6,342 bases of DNA from Candidatus Cloacimonadota bacterium. Lineage in GTDB: Bacteria > Cloacimonadota > Cloacimonadia > Cloacimonadales > TCS61. Below, piece by piece: positions 1-6,342 of the stretch (the first letter of the stretch is position 1; every line of letters begins with the position of its first letter). The stretch spans positions 22,557 through 28,898 of the forward strand of contig JAOZPK010000009.1 in NCBI GenBank assembly GCA_029932755.1, given 5' to 3'. Both the position numbers and the translations under genes were made by a program. The notes below the pieces were generated by a model. The model did not search any database. It saw only the letters and a list, made by a program, of their open reading frames with translations, and was not told the DNA's origin.

Positions 1-537
1 CACATTATCTACTTCCTTATTGGCATATAGATATTTATAAATTCCATAAAATCCGATCTTCCAGAATGTTCTAACATTGATACCACCTTCGAGATTATAC
101 ACAATTCCTTTCTCCATTGCGTTAGATCCGTCTTTTGGAACATCCAGGCTTCCTAAACCTCCACCCGCAAAGAAATATACTCTTTCAGTTTTGAATGGTC
201 TTTTCATGTAAAGAAGATTCACTGCAAACAAGCCGGCTATTTCATAGGAATGGGTTGGATCAGCACTATTTGTATAATATTCACCAGAAAATGAAATGGC
301 GATCGGATATTTAGTCAGCTTAATATCGAGAGCAACTTGACCACCACCTAATTTGTCAATATCAGATCTAGCATCCTTAAAACCACCCTGTCCCATTCGG
401 ATCGTGAAATTTACTTTCTTTTCAGTAGAAGATGAATTATTATTTGGACTAACTGTTTCCTGCGAGTAGATTTTATAATATGGTGAAAATACAAAACTAA
501 GTAATAAAAATGTTGAGAGAAAATATTTTTTGCTCAT
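1..537 (-). CDS. Outer-membrane beta-barrel protein, C-terminus cut by window edge
   Basis: The first 179 codons are visible and the frame is still open at the left edge, so the C-terminus is missing. The start at 537 is chosen because GGAG (543-546) lies 5 bases upstream and the product then opens with a clean signal peptide (MSKKYF followed by a hydrophobic stretch, likely cut near YSQ at residues 24-26). Two in-frame ATGs at 568-573 would bury the signal peptide and lack close ribosome binding sites. A polar Asn/Ser linker (about 30-41) follows. After it come alternating hydrophobic/polar strands rich in Gly and aromatics, such as QVALDIKL, IAISFSGEYY, VYFFAGGGLG and GIVYNLEGGINV, as in OmpW/OMP_b-brl-type barrels. 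The role inferred is a structural or transport barrel in the outer membrane; no substrate can be read. It is separated from the upstream gene by a terminator, so it probably has its own promoter in 538-670. Confidence 0.8.
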   Translation of the reverse strand, partial: MSKKYFLSTFLLLSFVFSPYYKIYSQETVSPNNNSSSTEKKVNFTIRMGQGGFKDARSDIDKLGGGQVALDIKLTKYPIAISFSGEYYTNSADPTHSYEIAGLFAVNLLYMKRPFKTERVYFFAGGGLGSLDVPKDGSNAMEKGIVYNLEGGINVRTFWKIGFYGIYKYLYANKEVDNV

Positions 538-670
538 TGGTTCTCCATTCTTTAACGATCTCAATGACATCATCGAGCATAGCTTCCTTATCTATATCTA
601 CAAAAACGAGTTACGTGATTCTCTATGTCAATAGTTATTTGTATTAATTATTCAGTATGTTTAGGTTAAA

Positions 671-702
671 GAAGAAAAAACGCTCCGAAAACTCGGAGCG
701 TT
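671..702 (-). terminator. Rho-independent terminator after the 721-2049 gene
   Basis: CGCTCCGA (681-688) pairs perfectly with TCGGAGCG (693-700) around an AAAC loop, and two further A-T pairs (679-680 with 701-702) extend the stem to 10 bp. On the minus strand the hairpin is followed by a run of six T and then CTTC. It begins 18 bases after the TAA at 721-723, which fits termination of that gene's transcript. In the plus direction the downstream sequence (TTAAATATATTG) has no proper T-tract, so it is mainly a minus-strand terminator. Confidence 0.9.
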
Positions 703-720
703 AAATATATTGTTTTTAGA

Positions 721-2049
721 TTACTTCATCAATATCATCTTTTTAGTTTGTTCAAAACTGCCTGATTTCATTTTATAGAAATAAATGCCTGATGAGACGG
801 TTTGATTATTGTCATCGGCACCATTCCAAGTAATAGATGTCTGATTTCTAAGATTTGAAAATTCTTTCACTTTCTGACCTCTCATATTGTAAATCATCAA
901 TTTGGTATCTTCGGTGTTCTCTGTATTTAATTCAAACGATATCGTTGTAGATGGGTTAAACGGATTAGGATAATTTCCAATTAGCTTATTTGTTGTTGAG
1001 ATCAAATCGTCATCTGCATCTGTCAAACATTCTGCAGTCAATAATATAAGTAATTCTGGAGTATCAGGGTCATTACTAAGAATTGATAATTCACCGTAGA
1101 ATTGACCGAGCTCATCCTTTTCAAATTCAATTTCAAGAACCTGTTGTTCCGAAGTATTTAAATCGAATTCCGTTAATCCATAATAATTAAAACCTTCTCC
1201 TGAGATCACAATATCTGTTACAAAAAGTGTTTCTAGACCAGTATTAGAGATTTCTAATTCAAGTGTATAAGAAACATTCGGTAAGGTTATCCCGAAATCA
1301 AGTTCATCTTCCGAAGCAACAATATTTGGTGATGGATCTCCAATAAGGAAACTAAGATATTGTGCCATAACATTTGCTTTAGTATTATTATTAGTACCAT
1401 CAGCCATTGCTCCAAAGAAAGAGGAAGATGCAATTGTTCGATAAAGCCCGGAATCATAATAAACACTGCGGACAGCGCCATCTTGAGAATGTGCTAACGT
1501 ATTGCCTAGATCCGTATTCAGTATATCAATACCATAATCAGCATTTGAACCATAAAGATAACTCAGAGAATAACCTGAAAAAATCTCTGTACTATCTGCA
1601 ATGATACTTTCAATTCCTGTGTATAAATTATTTGGAATGGAGTGATCACCCAATCCGAAATAAGGGTATAACAAAGCATGATCACCTGTACCTATAATGG
1701 CACTCTCTATATATACAGCTTTACCTGTTTCTAAAAAATTTATTATTCTTTGTACATCTTCAGAACCGACCGGATCTGGTGGAGTCCATCCTCAACCACC
1801 ACACCAAATACCAGCAGTAGCAAATATAATATCATATTCTGACAGATCATCTGCCAATAAGGTATCTACTACTGGAAAAATACCGTTTGTAGTTAGTGCT
1901 GCTTTTATCCCAGATTCTAAACCGACATATAACCATGGCTCTTCAGGATTAGATATCTCCGATCCACCATCTCTATCCCAAATTAATACATTCTGTGCTG
2001 CAAGCAAAGTTATAATGAACATAAACAATAATATTATTCTTAATCTCAT
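721..2049 (-). pseudogene. Secreted protein with T9SS sorting domain, interrupted by one in-frame TGA
   Basis: ATG at 2047-2049 has AAGGTG (2055-2060) 5 bases upstream, and the frame runs to TAA at 721-723. This gives 442 sense positions with a single internal TGA at codon 86 (1792-1794). Residues 1 to about 18 are a signal peptide (MRLRIILLFMFIITLLAA). Residues 20 to about 235 look like one alpha/beta domain: it starts NVLIWDRDGG, has a strand DIIFATAGIWC just before the TGA, and continues GWTPPDP and AVYIESAIIGTGDHALLYPY after it. I infer a Rossmann-like or glutamine-amidotransferase-like fold; no catalytic role can be assigned. Residues about 242-341 are an Ig-like ASH/DUF1573-type domain (LDFG, ISNTGLETL, SNDPDTP). 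Residues about 355-442 are a T9SS type A sorting domain (NYPNPFNPSTTISFEL through KKMILMK). The 39 codons between the TGA and the TTG at 1672-1674 are coherent protein, so this is one gene. Nonsense mutation, sequencing error or readthrough remain possible. Confidence 0.8.
1792..1794 (-). other. In-frame TGA interrupting the secreted protein gene
   Basis: The codon context on the minus strand is TGG TGT GGT GGT TGA GGA TGG ACT CCA. Frame and protein character are unchanged on both sides, with no insertion or deletion. One substitution from TGG (Trp, giving GGWGW) or GGA (Gly) would explain it. A TTG 117 bases further on (1672-1674), preceded by AGGTG, could in principle restart translation, but that product would have no signal peptide and so would not be exported. 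Confidence 0.85.
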
Positions 2050-2098
2050 AATAACACCTTAATACAAATTTATTTGTTACTATTGCAATAAATGTACC

Positions 2099-2128
2099 AA
2101 AAAAAACACCCGGTTCAATCGGATGGGT
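2099..2128 (-). terminator. Possible weak terminator after the C25 protease gene
   Basis: ACCC (2108-2111) pairs with GGGT (2125-2128), and a G-T pair can add a fifth step. The loop is large (11-13 bases) and an alternative CCG/CGG pairing competes. On the minus strand the hairpin is followed by G and then eight T (2099-2106). The T-tract and the position, between the end of the protease gene and the start of the next gene, favour a terminator. The stem is poor, so some read-through into the 2049-721 gene is likely. Confidence 0.45.
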
Positions 2129-2217
2129 TATTCGAAAAACAATTTTTCTTTCTATGCTGCTTGATGATCCATCATAACCTCATTAAATTGAAACTACACT
2201 TTCAGAAAAAACTTTTA

Positions 2218-2357
2218 GGCTAAATTCCCTTATTTCATAAGAAATGAAAAGTTGCCCCTCAAAGAAATAGTCGGGGCTAAATTCCCTTATTTCATAAGAA
2301 ATGAAAAGTTGCCCCTCAAAGAAATAGTCGGGGCTAAATTCCCTTATTTCATAAGAA
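2218..2357. repeat. 57-bp tandem repeat array overlapping the protease stop codon
   Basis: Two identical 57-bp units (2218-2274 and 2275-2331) are followed by a 26-bp partial third copy (2332-2357). The shared 26-bp core starts GGCTAAATTCCC and ends CATAAGAA. The third copy enters the protease gene: its last 14 bases (2344-2357) are the final codons and the TAA stop. On the minus strand each full unit, read in the protease frame (57 = 19 codons), gives 18 residues beginning GNLAPTIS and ending NFSFLMK, then TAA, so each unit ends in LMK-stop like the gene itself. There is no mismatch between the full units, which suggests recent duplication or ongoing homogenisation. Confidence 0.95.
2273..2315. 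repeat. Nested palindrome formed across the tandem repeat units
   Basis: GGGGC (2273-2277) is the reverse complement of GCCCC (2311-2315). Between them, ATTTC (2289-2293) pairs with GAAAT (2298-2302) around a four-base loop, giving a 43-base two-tier hairpin. The same GCCCC can instead pair with the next GGGGC (2330-2334), giving a simple 5-bp stem with a 14-base loop, so the array can switch between alternative folds. The earlier copy (2218-2258) keeps only GGC/GCC of the outer stem. The layout resembles REP-like intergenic elements, but no family is recognised. Confidence 0.6.
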
Positions 2358-5300
2358 TCATTTTACGTGTAGAAGTATATTTTGCTGTTTTCATTTTATA
2401 GAAATAGATTCCAGAAGAAACTAATTTACCACCATCATCTTTTCCATTCCAGAGTATTGTGTGTTTCCCAACTTCAAGATCATCATTCACAAGAGTTTTA
2501 ACTTTTTGCCCTTTAATGTTGTAAATATCAAGGGTCACAAAAGAGGATGCTTGTGCTATATCAAAAGAAATGGTGGTGGTTGGATTGAAAGGGTTGGGGA
2601 AGTTTGAATACAGTTGATTTGTGATAGGAATTATTGTGTCATTATTACTACCAGTAGTATTGGAATAATGGATATCATCGATATACCAGCCTTCACCGGT
2701 GAAAAGACTTGCACTTCCGAAAACAAATCTGATCTGCGCAGTACCAGAATATGCAGAAAGGTCTAGTTCAACCAGCTCCCAATCTATATTTCCTGCAAAT
2801 ACGGGAGTTCCTTCTTCGAATGGAGATGATGGAATATTAATTATTGTGCTTGGATAACCATCTACTGGTTCAACTTGTTCCCATTCTCCACCATTTACAG
2901 ATATCTCGATCAAACCGCCATCCCATGTATTAGGAGTATTTTCAGGGCCTACATCCATCCAATGATAAAAAGTGACTAATGCACCAGGGAAAACTTCTAT
3001 TTCCGGCATTACGAGAGCAGCGTGAATATAAGTGGAATAAAACAATTCACCAACACCACCACATTTCATAGAAAAATCTCCATCAATTGTATTATTACGA
3101 AAATCTTCTAAATGCCATTCATTAATGTAACCCTCTGATAGTATAACCTGCTCCCAACCTTCATCTCCATATTCAAAGTCATAAGCATAAAATCCAATGG
3201 GTAAACGAAACATTGATTGAAATGGAAACTCACTACTGTCAACTATGTATACATCAATCTCAGCAAAATACTCAACTGGACTATTTTCTGCAACCTCAAC
3301 GATGAAAGGAATTGTTGTGATCTCTATTGAGTCGGGAGCGATAGAAGCAATTATATCAAACCCACTTAAAGTGACATTTGGATCTGATGTGGACAATTGA
3401 ACTTCTGAATCGTAGGCATATCCGTTCCCAATATTATGAAAACTTAAAAAGATTTCACCTTGCTCTCCCGGGTCAAGTATCTGGTCAGTTCCATTTAATA
3501 TATTTATAGTAGAATTACTGTATTCTAAAATAGGAGCATTACAGTTAAGTTCAAATCCACTTATCCAAGTATTTCCATCCGAAGTAATTTCAATTTCAAA
3601 TTCTATAATACTGTTATCTTCGATTAGGGGAAGCAATTCAATAGTAAATGCATCGGTGTAGGTCATGAAAGATGAAGCAGGAATTTGAGCTCCGTTCATT
3701 ATATCATTAATTATATTAATTTTATCCGATTCTGTTGTAAGTATAGCCGTTACCGTACTACCAGTAGGTTGTACCCCAATGTTCTGCAATGTAAGATCGA
3801 TCTGGAGAGTATCAAGAGATTGATATGATCCTTCAGCATGAATTCCAAGTTCAACGTAATCCACATCATAGCAAATTACATACATATCTGGAGAAATAAT
3901 TACTACATCAGCAGAATAGCGATAATGATTCTGTTTTGTAACTGTAATTTTCATAGTATTATTTGGATTCTGCTGAGGGATAGTAATCTCTAATGGTGCT
4001 CCTGTCCCCAATGCTGATGCAAGTAACTCACTATTAACCGAAAGACCGATCAATGCACCCTCATCAGCTGTAACATAAAATGATTCCGATCCTGCCATTA
4101 ACTCATCAGCATGTTCTACAGTAAGTTGCTGAGGCATTTCCGAATGAACAGTAGAAAATGCACCACCATGATGATGAAAGAGATTATAGGTTACTTCTTT
4201 ATTATTTGTGTTATATGGCCAACTTGATTGTTGCAAAAAATACTTACCTGCTGCATTAGCGAAAGCCGGTAAAATACCCCGATGCTCTGGTGTTGTTTCA
4301 TAACTTGGTAAGAAATCAGGCCACAAATGATCATACATTCCCCAAACAAAAGTATCATTCACAAAAGAATAAGAAACTTCTGAAGCTGCAATTATCCCTA
4401 AAGCTCCTTTTTCATGCCTGTGGAATGCTTCCGCAAAGCAGGTTTCATTTGCATTGAATTTTCCGGTAAGACAATTAATAGAAAAGACAAAAACAAGATC
4501 ATCATTATTTAAGCCGTCAAGATCTCCAATATCATAATTGGGTTCTCCCCAACCTGTAACACCACCATGATCTCTATGTTGAAGCATAAATGCACCGCTA
4601 TTAATCGCATTATTTACTGCAACTGCACTTCCGCCAGTCCATCCACCCAACTCAGAAGGCGATGCGGGAATATAGCCCTGACCATTAGGACCAAACACAT
4701 TAAGTACTGTATATGTGTTTGTGGCTGTTGACCATGGATCAACAGCAGGATTACCAGAATAAATAGCATTAATTCTAACTTGATCTTTACCCAATTCGTT
4801 ATGCCAGAATCCACCCACGCTCTCAGAGCATATCTGGAACCAACGTTCTGTTTGCCATCCAAGTGCTGTAACTGGATGATCATAGAAATCAGGATTTGTA
4901 GAAGGATTCCTTTCATAATCAAGAATCTTGCCTATCATAGTTGAAAGATGATCTTCATCTTGTGCTGTAATTCTTGCCAGGATCACATCCGGCATACTGT
5001 TATTTGTTACATCTGCAAAAATATTATCGGAAACACAATAATTATTCCAAATTGGTGATACAATCGAGTTTCCGGTTGTTCCATAGTCACCAAGTAAAAG
5101 AACGGCAGAAGGTGAAATATCCCAATTAAAATAAGCATTATTTATGTAGTTCTGTATCGCTGTTACAGTATTCCCTCCGATCTCAGTTGTAGTAACTACA
5201 CCTGTGTGTATTCCCTGTTCATTTCTAAAAACACTTAGAGAGTCTGCCCATTCTATAAAAATCGGATCGTCAGGTGTGATAATAATATATTCATAGTCTT

Positions 5301-6006
5301 CCGTTCTACTTGTTGAATATGAGTAATTTATTTTTGGTAGTGAGTCATAGTTAAGGAATATATCACTTAGAATTGGATCCCACCAAATACTTCGCAATCT
5401 ATCTTCGCCAAACTCACCAGAACCACCTTTGAAACTTATTCTAATTCTGATATCTTTGAAAATAACAAGATCTTTAGTAACGGGGTTATATTGGAACGGA
5501 GTTATACCAAGAATCGCTGCTTTTACTCCACGTATTTCTGTAATTTCAGATAACTGAATGGGAGTTTGGGGATAGAAAGAATTGGATGTATAAACTTCAT
5601 TATTTTGGGAATACATCAAAGGTCCTGTTTCTGAATCAAGCGGAATTCTGGGGGCAGGAGCAATATCAATATTATTAATAATTTCTTTTCTGGTAGAGAG
5701 TATTTCTAATTTAATATTTGCATTATTAGGTACTGCAAAAAATCTCCCATAACCAGGGAGATCCGGCATACCTTCATTATTTGGTAATAAACTTCCTGCA
5801 AGAATCGGCTGCATCATCGTTTTACCATTTATTTTAACTTCTTCTAAGCCAATTTCATGCACAGAGTACTCGATTATTAATTCAGTTTCTGATACATTTA
5901 TCAGGTTTAATCCTTCTTTATTCCAATTATTTGTAAAATTTATTGTTTTAGAATATAGAAAGCTAATTGTGCTTACAACTATCAATACAAAAATTAATTT
6001 CTTCAT
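2344..6006 (-). CDS. Gingipain-like C25 cysteine protease with T9SS sorting domain
   Basis: This is a secreted caspase-fold endopeptidase of family C25, 1220 residues. The start at 6006 has GAGG (6011-6014) 4 bases upstream and gives a signal peptide (residues 1 to about 19, MKKLIFVLIVVSTISFLYS). Domain order: C25 propeptide about 20-230 (LAGSLLPNNEGMPDLPGYG is characteristic); catalytic domain about 236-600 with strands YIIITPDD and AVLLLGDYG, the probable catalytic His480 in HRDHGG and Cys512 in FSINCLTGKF, then ETCFAEAFHR and GIIAASEVSYSF; C25 C-terminal Ig-like domain about 622-708; two CARDB-like beta-sandwich regions about 715-820 and 825-936; a MAM/jelly-roll-like domain about 938-1116 (FEYGDEGWE to GWYIDDIHYS); and a T9SS type A sorting domain about 1130-1220 (FPNPFNPTTTISFDI to KMILMK). 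It is expected at the cell surface or released, degrading extracellular protein. Substrate preference (Arg, Lys or other) cannot be read. The key catalytic pair is intact. Confidence 0.93.
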   Translation of the reverse strand: MKKLIFVLIVVSTISFLYSKTINFTNNWNKEGLNLINVSETELIIEYSVHEIGLEEVKINGKTMMQPILAGSLLPNNEGMPDLPGYGRFFAVPNNANIKLEILSTRKEIINNIDIAPAPRIPLDSETGPLMYSQNNEVYTSNSFYPQTPIQLSEITEIRGVKAAILGITPFQYNPVTKDLVIFKDIRIRISFKGGSGEFGEDRLRSIWWDPILSDIFLNYDSLPKINYSYSTSRTEDYEYIIITPDDPIFIEWADSLSVFRNEQGIHTGVVTTTEIGGNTVTAIQNYINNAYFNWDISPSAVLLLGDYGTTGNSIVSPIWNNYCVSDNIFADVTNNSMPDVILARITAQDEDHLSTMIGKILDYERNPSTNPDFYDHPVTALGWQTERWFQICSESVGGFWHNELGKDQVRINAIYSGNPAVDPWSTATNTYTVLNVFGPNGQGYIPASPSELGGWTGGSAVAVNNAINSGAFMLQHRDHGGVTGWGEPNYDIGDLDGLNNDDLVFVFSINCLTGKFNANETCFAEAFHRHEKGALGIIAASEVSYSFVNDTFVWGMYDHLWPDFLPSYETTPEHRGILPAFANAAGKYFLQQSSWPYNTNNKEVTYNLFHHHGGAFSTVHSEMPQQLTVEHADELMAGSESFYVTADEGALIGLSVNSELLASALGTGAPLEITIPQQNPNNTMKITVTKQNHYRYSADVVIISPDMYVICYDVDYVELGIHAEGSYQSLDTLQIDLTLQNIGVQPTGSTVTAILTTESDKINIINDIMNGAQIPASSFMTYTDAFTIELLPLIEDNSIIEFEIEITSDGNTWISGFELNCNAPILEYSNSTINILNGTDQILDPGEQGEIFLSFHNIGNGYAYDSEVQLSTSDPNVTLSGFDIIASIAPDSIEITTIPFIVEVAENSPVEYFAEIDVYIVDSSEFPFQSMFRLPIGFYAYDFEYGDEGWEQVILSEGYINEWHLEDFRNNTIDGDFSMKCGGVGELFYSTYIHAALVMPEIEVFPGALVTFYHWMDVGPENTPNTWDGGLIEISVNGGEWEQVEPVDGYPSTIINIPSSPFEEGTPVFAGNIDWELVELDLSAYSGTAQIRFVFGSASLFTGEGWYIDDIHYSNTTGSNNDTIIPITNQLYSNFPNPFNPTTTISFDIAQASSFVTLDIYNIKGQKVKTLVNDDLEVGKHTILWNGKDDGGKLVSSGIYFYKMKTAKYTSTRKMILMK

Positions 6007-6105
6007 AATACCTCAATTTATTTATTTAGAACATCTTTTTTTTGTTAGGAACTTAAAGTCAACAGAATCTTGAGTAACCTTTTTAAAAATGATATAAATC
6101 TATTT

Positions 6106-6134
6106 AAGTATATTTTTTTTATAAGAATATACTT
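6106..6134. repeat. Inverted repeat (dyad) in the divergent promoter region
   Basis: AAGTATATT (6106-6114) is an exact reverse complement of AATATACTT (6126-6134). A G-T pair and two more A-T pairs inside extend the stem to 12 steps with a five-base loop (6118-6122). The arm centres are 20 bases apart, about two helical turns. It lies 100 bp upstream of the protease start and 112 bp upstream of the plus-strand gene. It could be an operator for a dimeric regulator or just an AT-rich hairpin; there is no downstream T-tract that would make it a clear terminator. Confidence 0.5.
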
Positions 6135-6149
6135 TATTAGAATATTTAC

Positions 6150-6155
6150 TATAAT
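6150..6155 (+). promoter_or_regulatory. Candidate -10 box for the plus-strand gene
   Basis: TATAAT matches the sigma-70 -10 consensus exactly and would place a transcription start near 6162, leaving a leader of about 84 bases before the ATG at 6246. The sequence 17 bases upstream (ATATAC at 6127-6132) is not a recognisable -35, and it falls in the right arm of the inverted repeat. In DNA this AT-rich an exact match is easily found by chance. Confidence 0.2.
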
Positions 6156-6245
6156 TAATGAACATAAAATTAAATATTGACAAAGTCGATCTTCTAAAAT
6201 TCAAACACTTATTAATAATTCTTAATTAAATAGTGGGAAATAAAT

Positions 6246-6342
6246 ATGAAAAGTCCTCAGGAATTTATTGAATTGACTACAAGACTACAAAAACTTTTTA
6301 ATGATAGAGATAATTCATATACATTGTGCGTTGTGATAGGAG
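6246..6342 (+). CDS. Unknown protein, N-terminus only, cut by right edge
   Basis: ATG at 6246-6248 opens a frame that is still open at the window edge after 32 codons, beginning MKSPQEFIELTTRLQKLFN and ending SYTLCVVIG. TAG at 6231-6233 is in frame upstream, and no other start codon lies between, so this is the only start. The ribosome binding site is weak (GGGA, 6235-6238, 7 bases away). The N-terminus is a predicted amphipathic helix followed by a hydrophobic strand (YTLCVVIG) that could open an alpha/beta domain. There is no signal peptide, so a cytoplasmic product is expected. I do not recognise the family. It is transcribed away from the protease gene. Confidence 0.6.
   Translation, partial: MKSPQEFIELTTRLQKLFNDRDNSYTLCVVIG

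Larger units (their letters stand above)
6007..6245. other. AT-rich divergent intergenic region
   Basis: This stretch separates the minus-strand protease start (6006) from the plus-strand gene start (6246), so it should hold both promoters. No convincing pair of -35/-10 boxes is seen on either strand. The plus strand has an exact TATAAT (6150-6155) without a good -35, and an exact TTGACA (6177-6182) without a good -10. The minus strand has TTGACT (6057-6062) without a matching -10. A long inverted repeat sits in the middle. The plus-strand gene is preceded by a weak GGGA at 6235-6238. Confidence 0.6.

Noticed and set aside
603..631. Promoter for the barrel gene at TTGACA (minus strand, 626-631)
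   Set aside because: The -35 match is exact, but at 16-18 bases spacing there is no -10-like hexamer (CGTTTT at 603-608).
721..1674. A separate gene starting at TTG 1672-1674
   Set aside because: The 39 codons between it and the TGA are coherent protein in the same frame, and the upstream half supplies the signal peptide, so it is the second half of one interrupted gene.
1740..1794. Selenocysteine insertion at the in-frame TGA
   Set aside because: Only a 4-bp GGAT/ATCC stem and short competing pairings are seen just downstream; there is no convincing bacterial SECIS hairpin with a conserved apical loop, and the protein context is not a known selenoprotein.
1697..2062. Plus-strand open frame of 121 codons
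   Set aside because: It lies antisense to the signal peptide and N-terminal domain of the 2049-721 gene, has no recognisable domain, and is best explained as a shadow.
2065..2101. Bacteroidota-type promoter (TAAATTTG at 2065-2072, minus strand) for the 2049-721 gene
   Set aside because: The -7 box fits TAnnTTTG, but the nearest TTTG upstream is 25 bases away, outside the usual spacing, and the transcript would start almost on the ribosome binding site.
2218..2357. CRISPR array
   Set aside because: The whole 57-bp unit, including any would-be spacer, is identical between copies, and there are only two full copies.
4614..4922. Minus-strand open frame of 102 codons inside the protease gene
   Set aside because: It is out of frame within the C25 catalytic region, has low-complexity composition and no domain, so it is a shadow.

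Overview
The window looks like a chromosomal fragment of an uncultured, AT-rich bacterium of the Fibrobacterota-Chlorobiota-Bacteroidota (FCB) assemblage. Cloacimonadota-like is my best guess, by style only. The reason is that two neighbouring secreted proteins end in a type IX secretion (T9SS) type A sorting domain of the 'YPNPFNP ... SGIYFYKMK ... KMILMK' kind, which is typical of Cloacimonadota, Marinimicrobia and relatives. Non-coding DNA is very AT-rich, and start codons are preceded by recognisable GGAG/AAGGTG/GAGG ribosome binding sites.

Layout, read along the minus strand, which carries almost everything. (1) 6006-2344 is a 1220-residue gingipain-like (peptidase family C25) secreted cysteine protease with signal peptide, propeptide, catalytic His/Cys, several beta-sandwich domains and a T9SS sorting tail. 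(2) Its stop codon lies inside a 57-bp tandem repeat array (2218-2357), followed by a possible terminator (2099-2128). (3) 2049-721 is a second, 442-codon T9SS-type secreted protein interrupted by one in-frame TGA (1792-1794); both halves are in the same frame and read as one protein. (4) A strong intrinsic terminator (671-702) follows. (5) 537-1 is the first 179 codons of an outer-membrane beta-barrel protein that runs off the left edge.

On the plus strand only one gene is visible, starting at 6246 and cut by the right edge. It diverges from the protease gene across a 239-bp AT-rich intergenic region that holds a long inverted repeat.

Functionally, the three minus-strand genes all encode envelope or exported products: two predicted T9SS cargo proteins and one outer-membrane barrel. 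No T9SS machinery gene is in view. Nothing here proves a new multi-gene system. The two most unusual signals are the single in-frame TGA in an otherwise intact exported-protein gene, and the in-frame 57-bp repeat array, seeded on the last codons of the protease gene, whose units can fold as nested palindromes.
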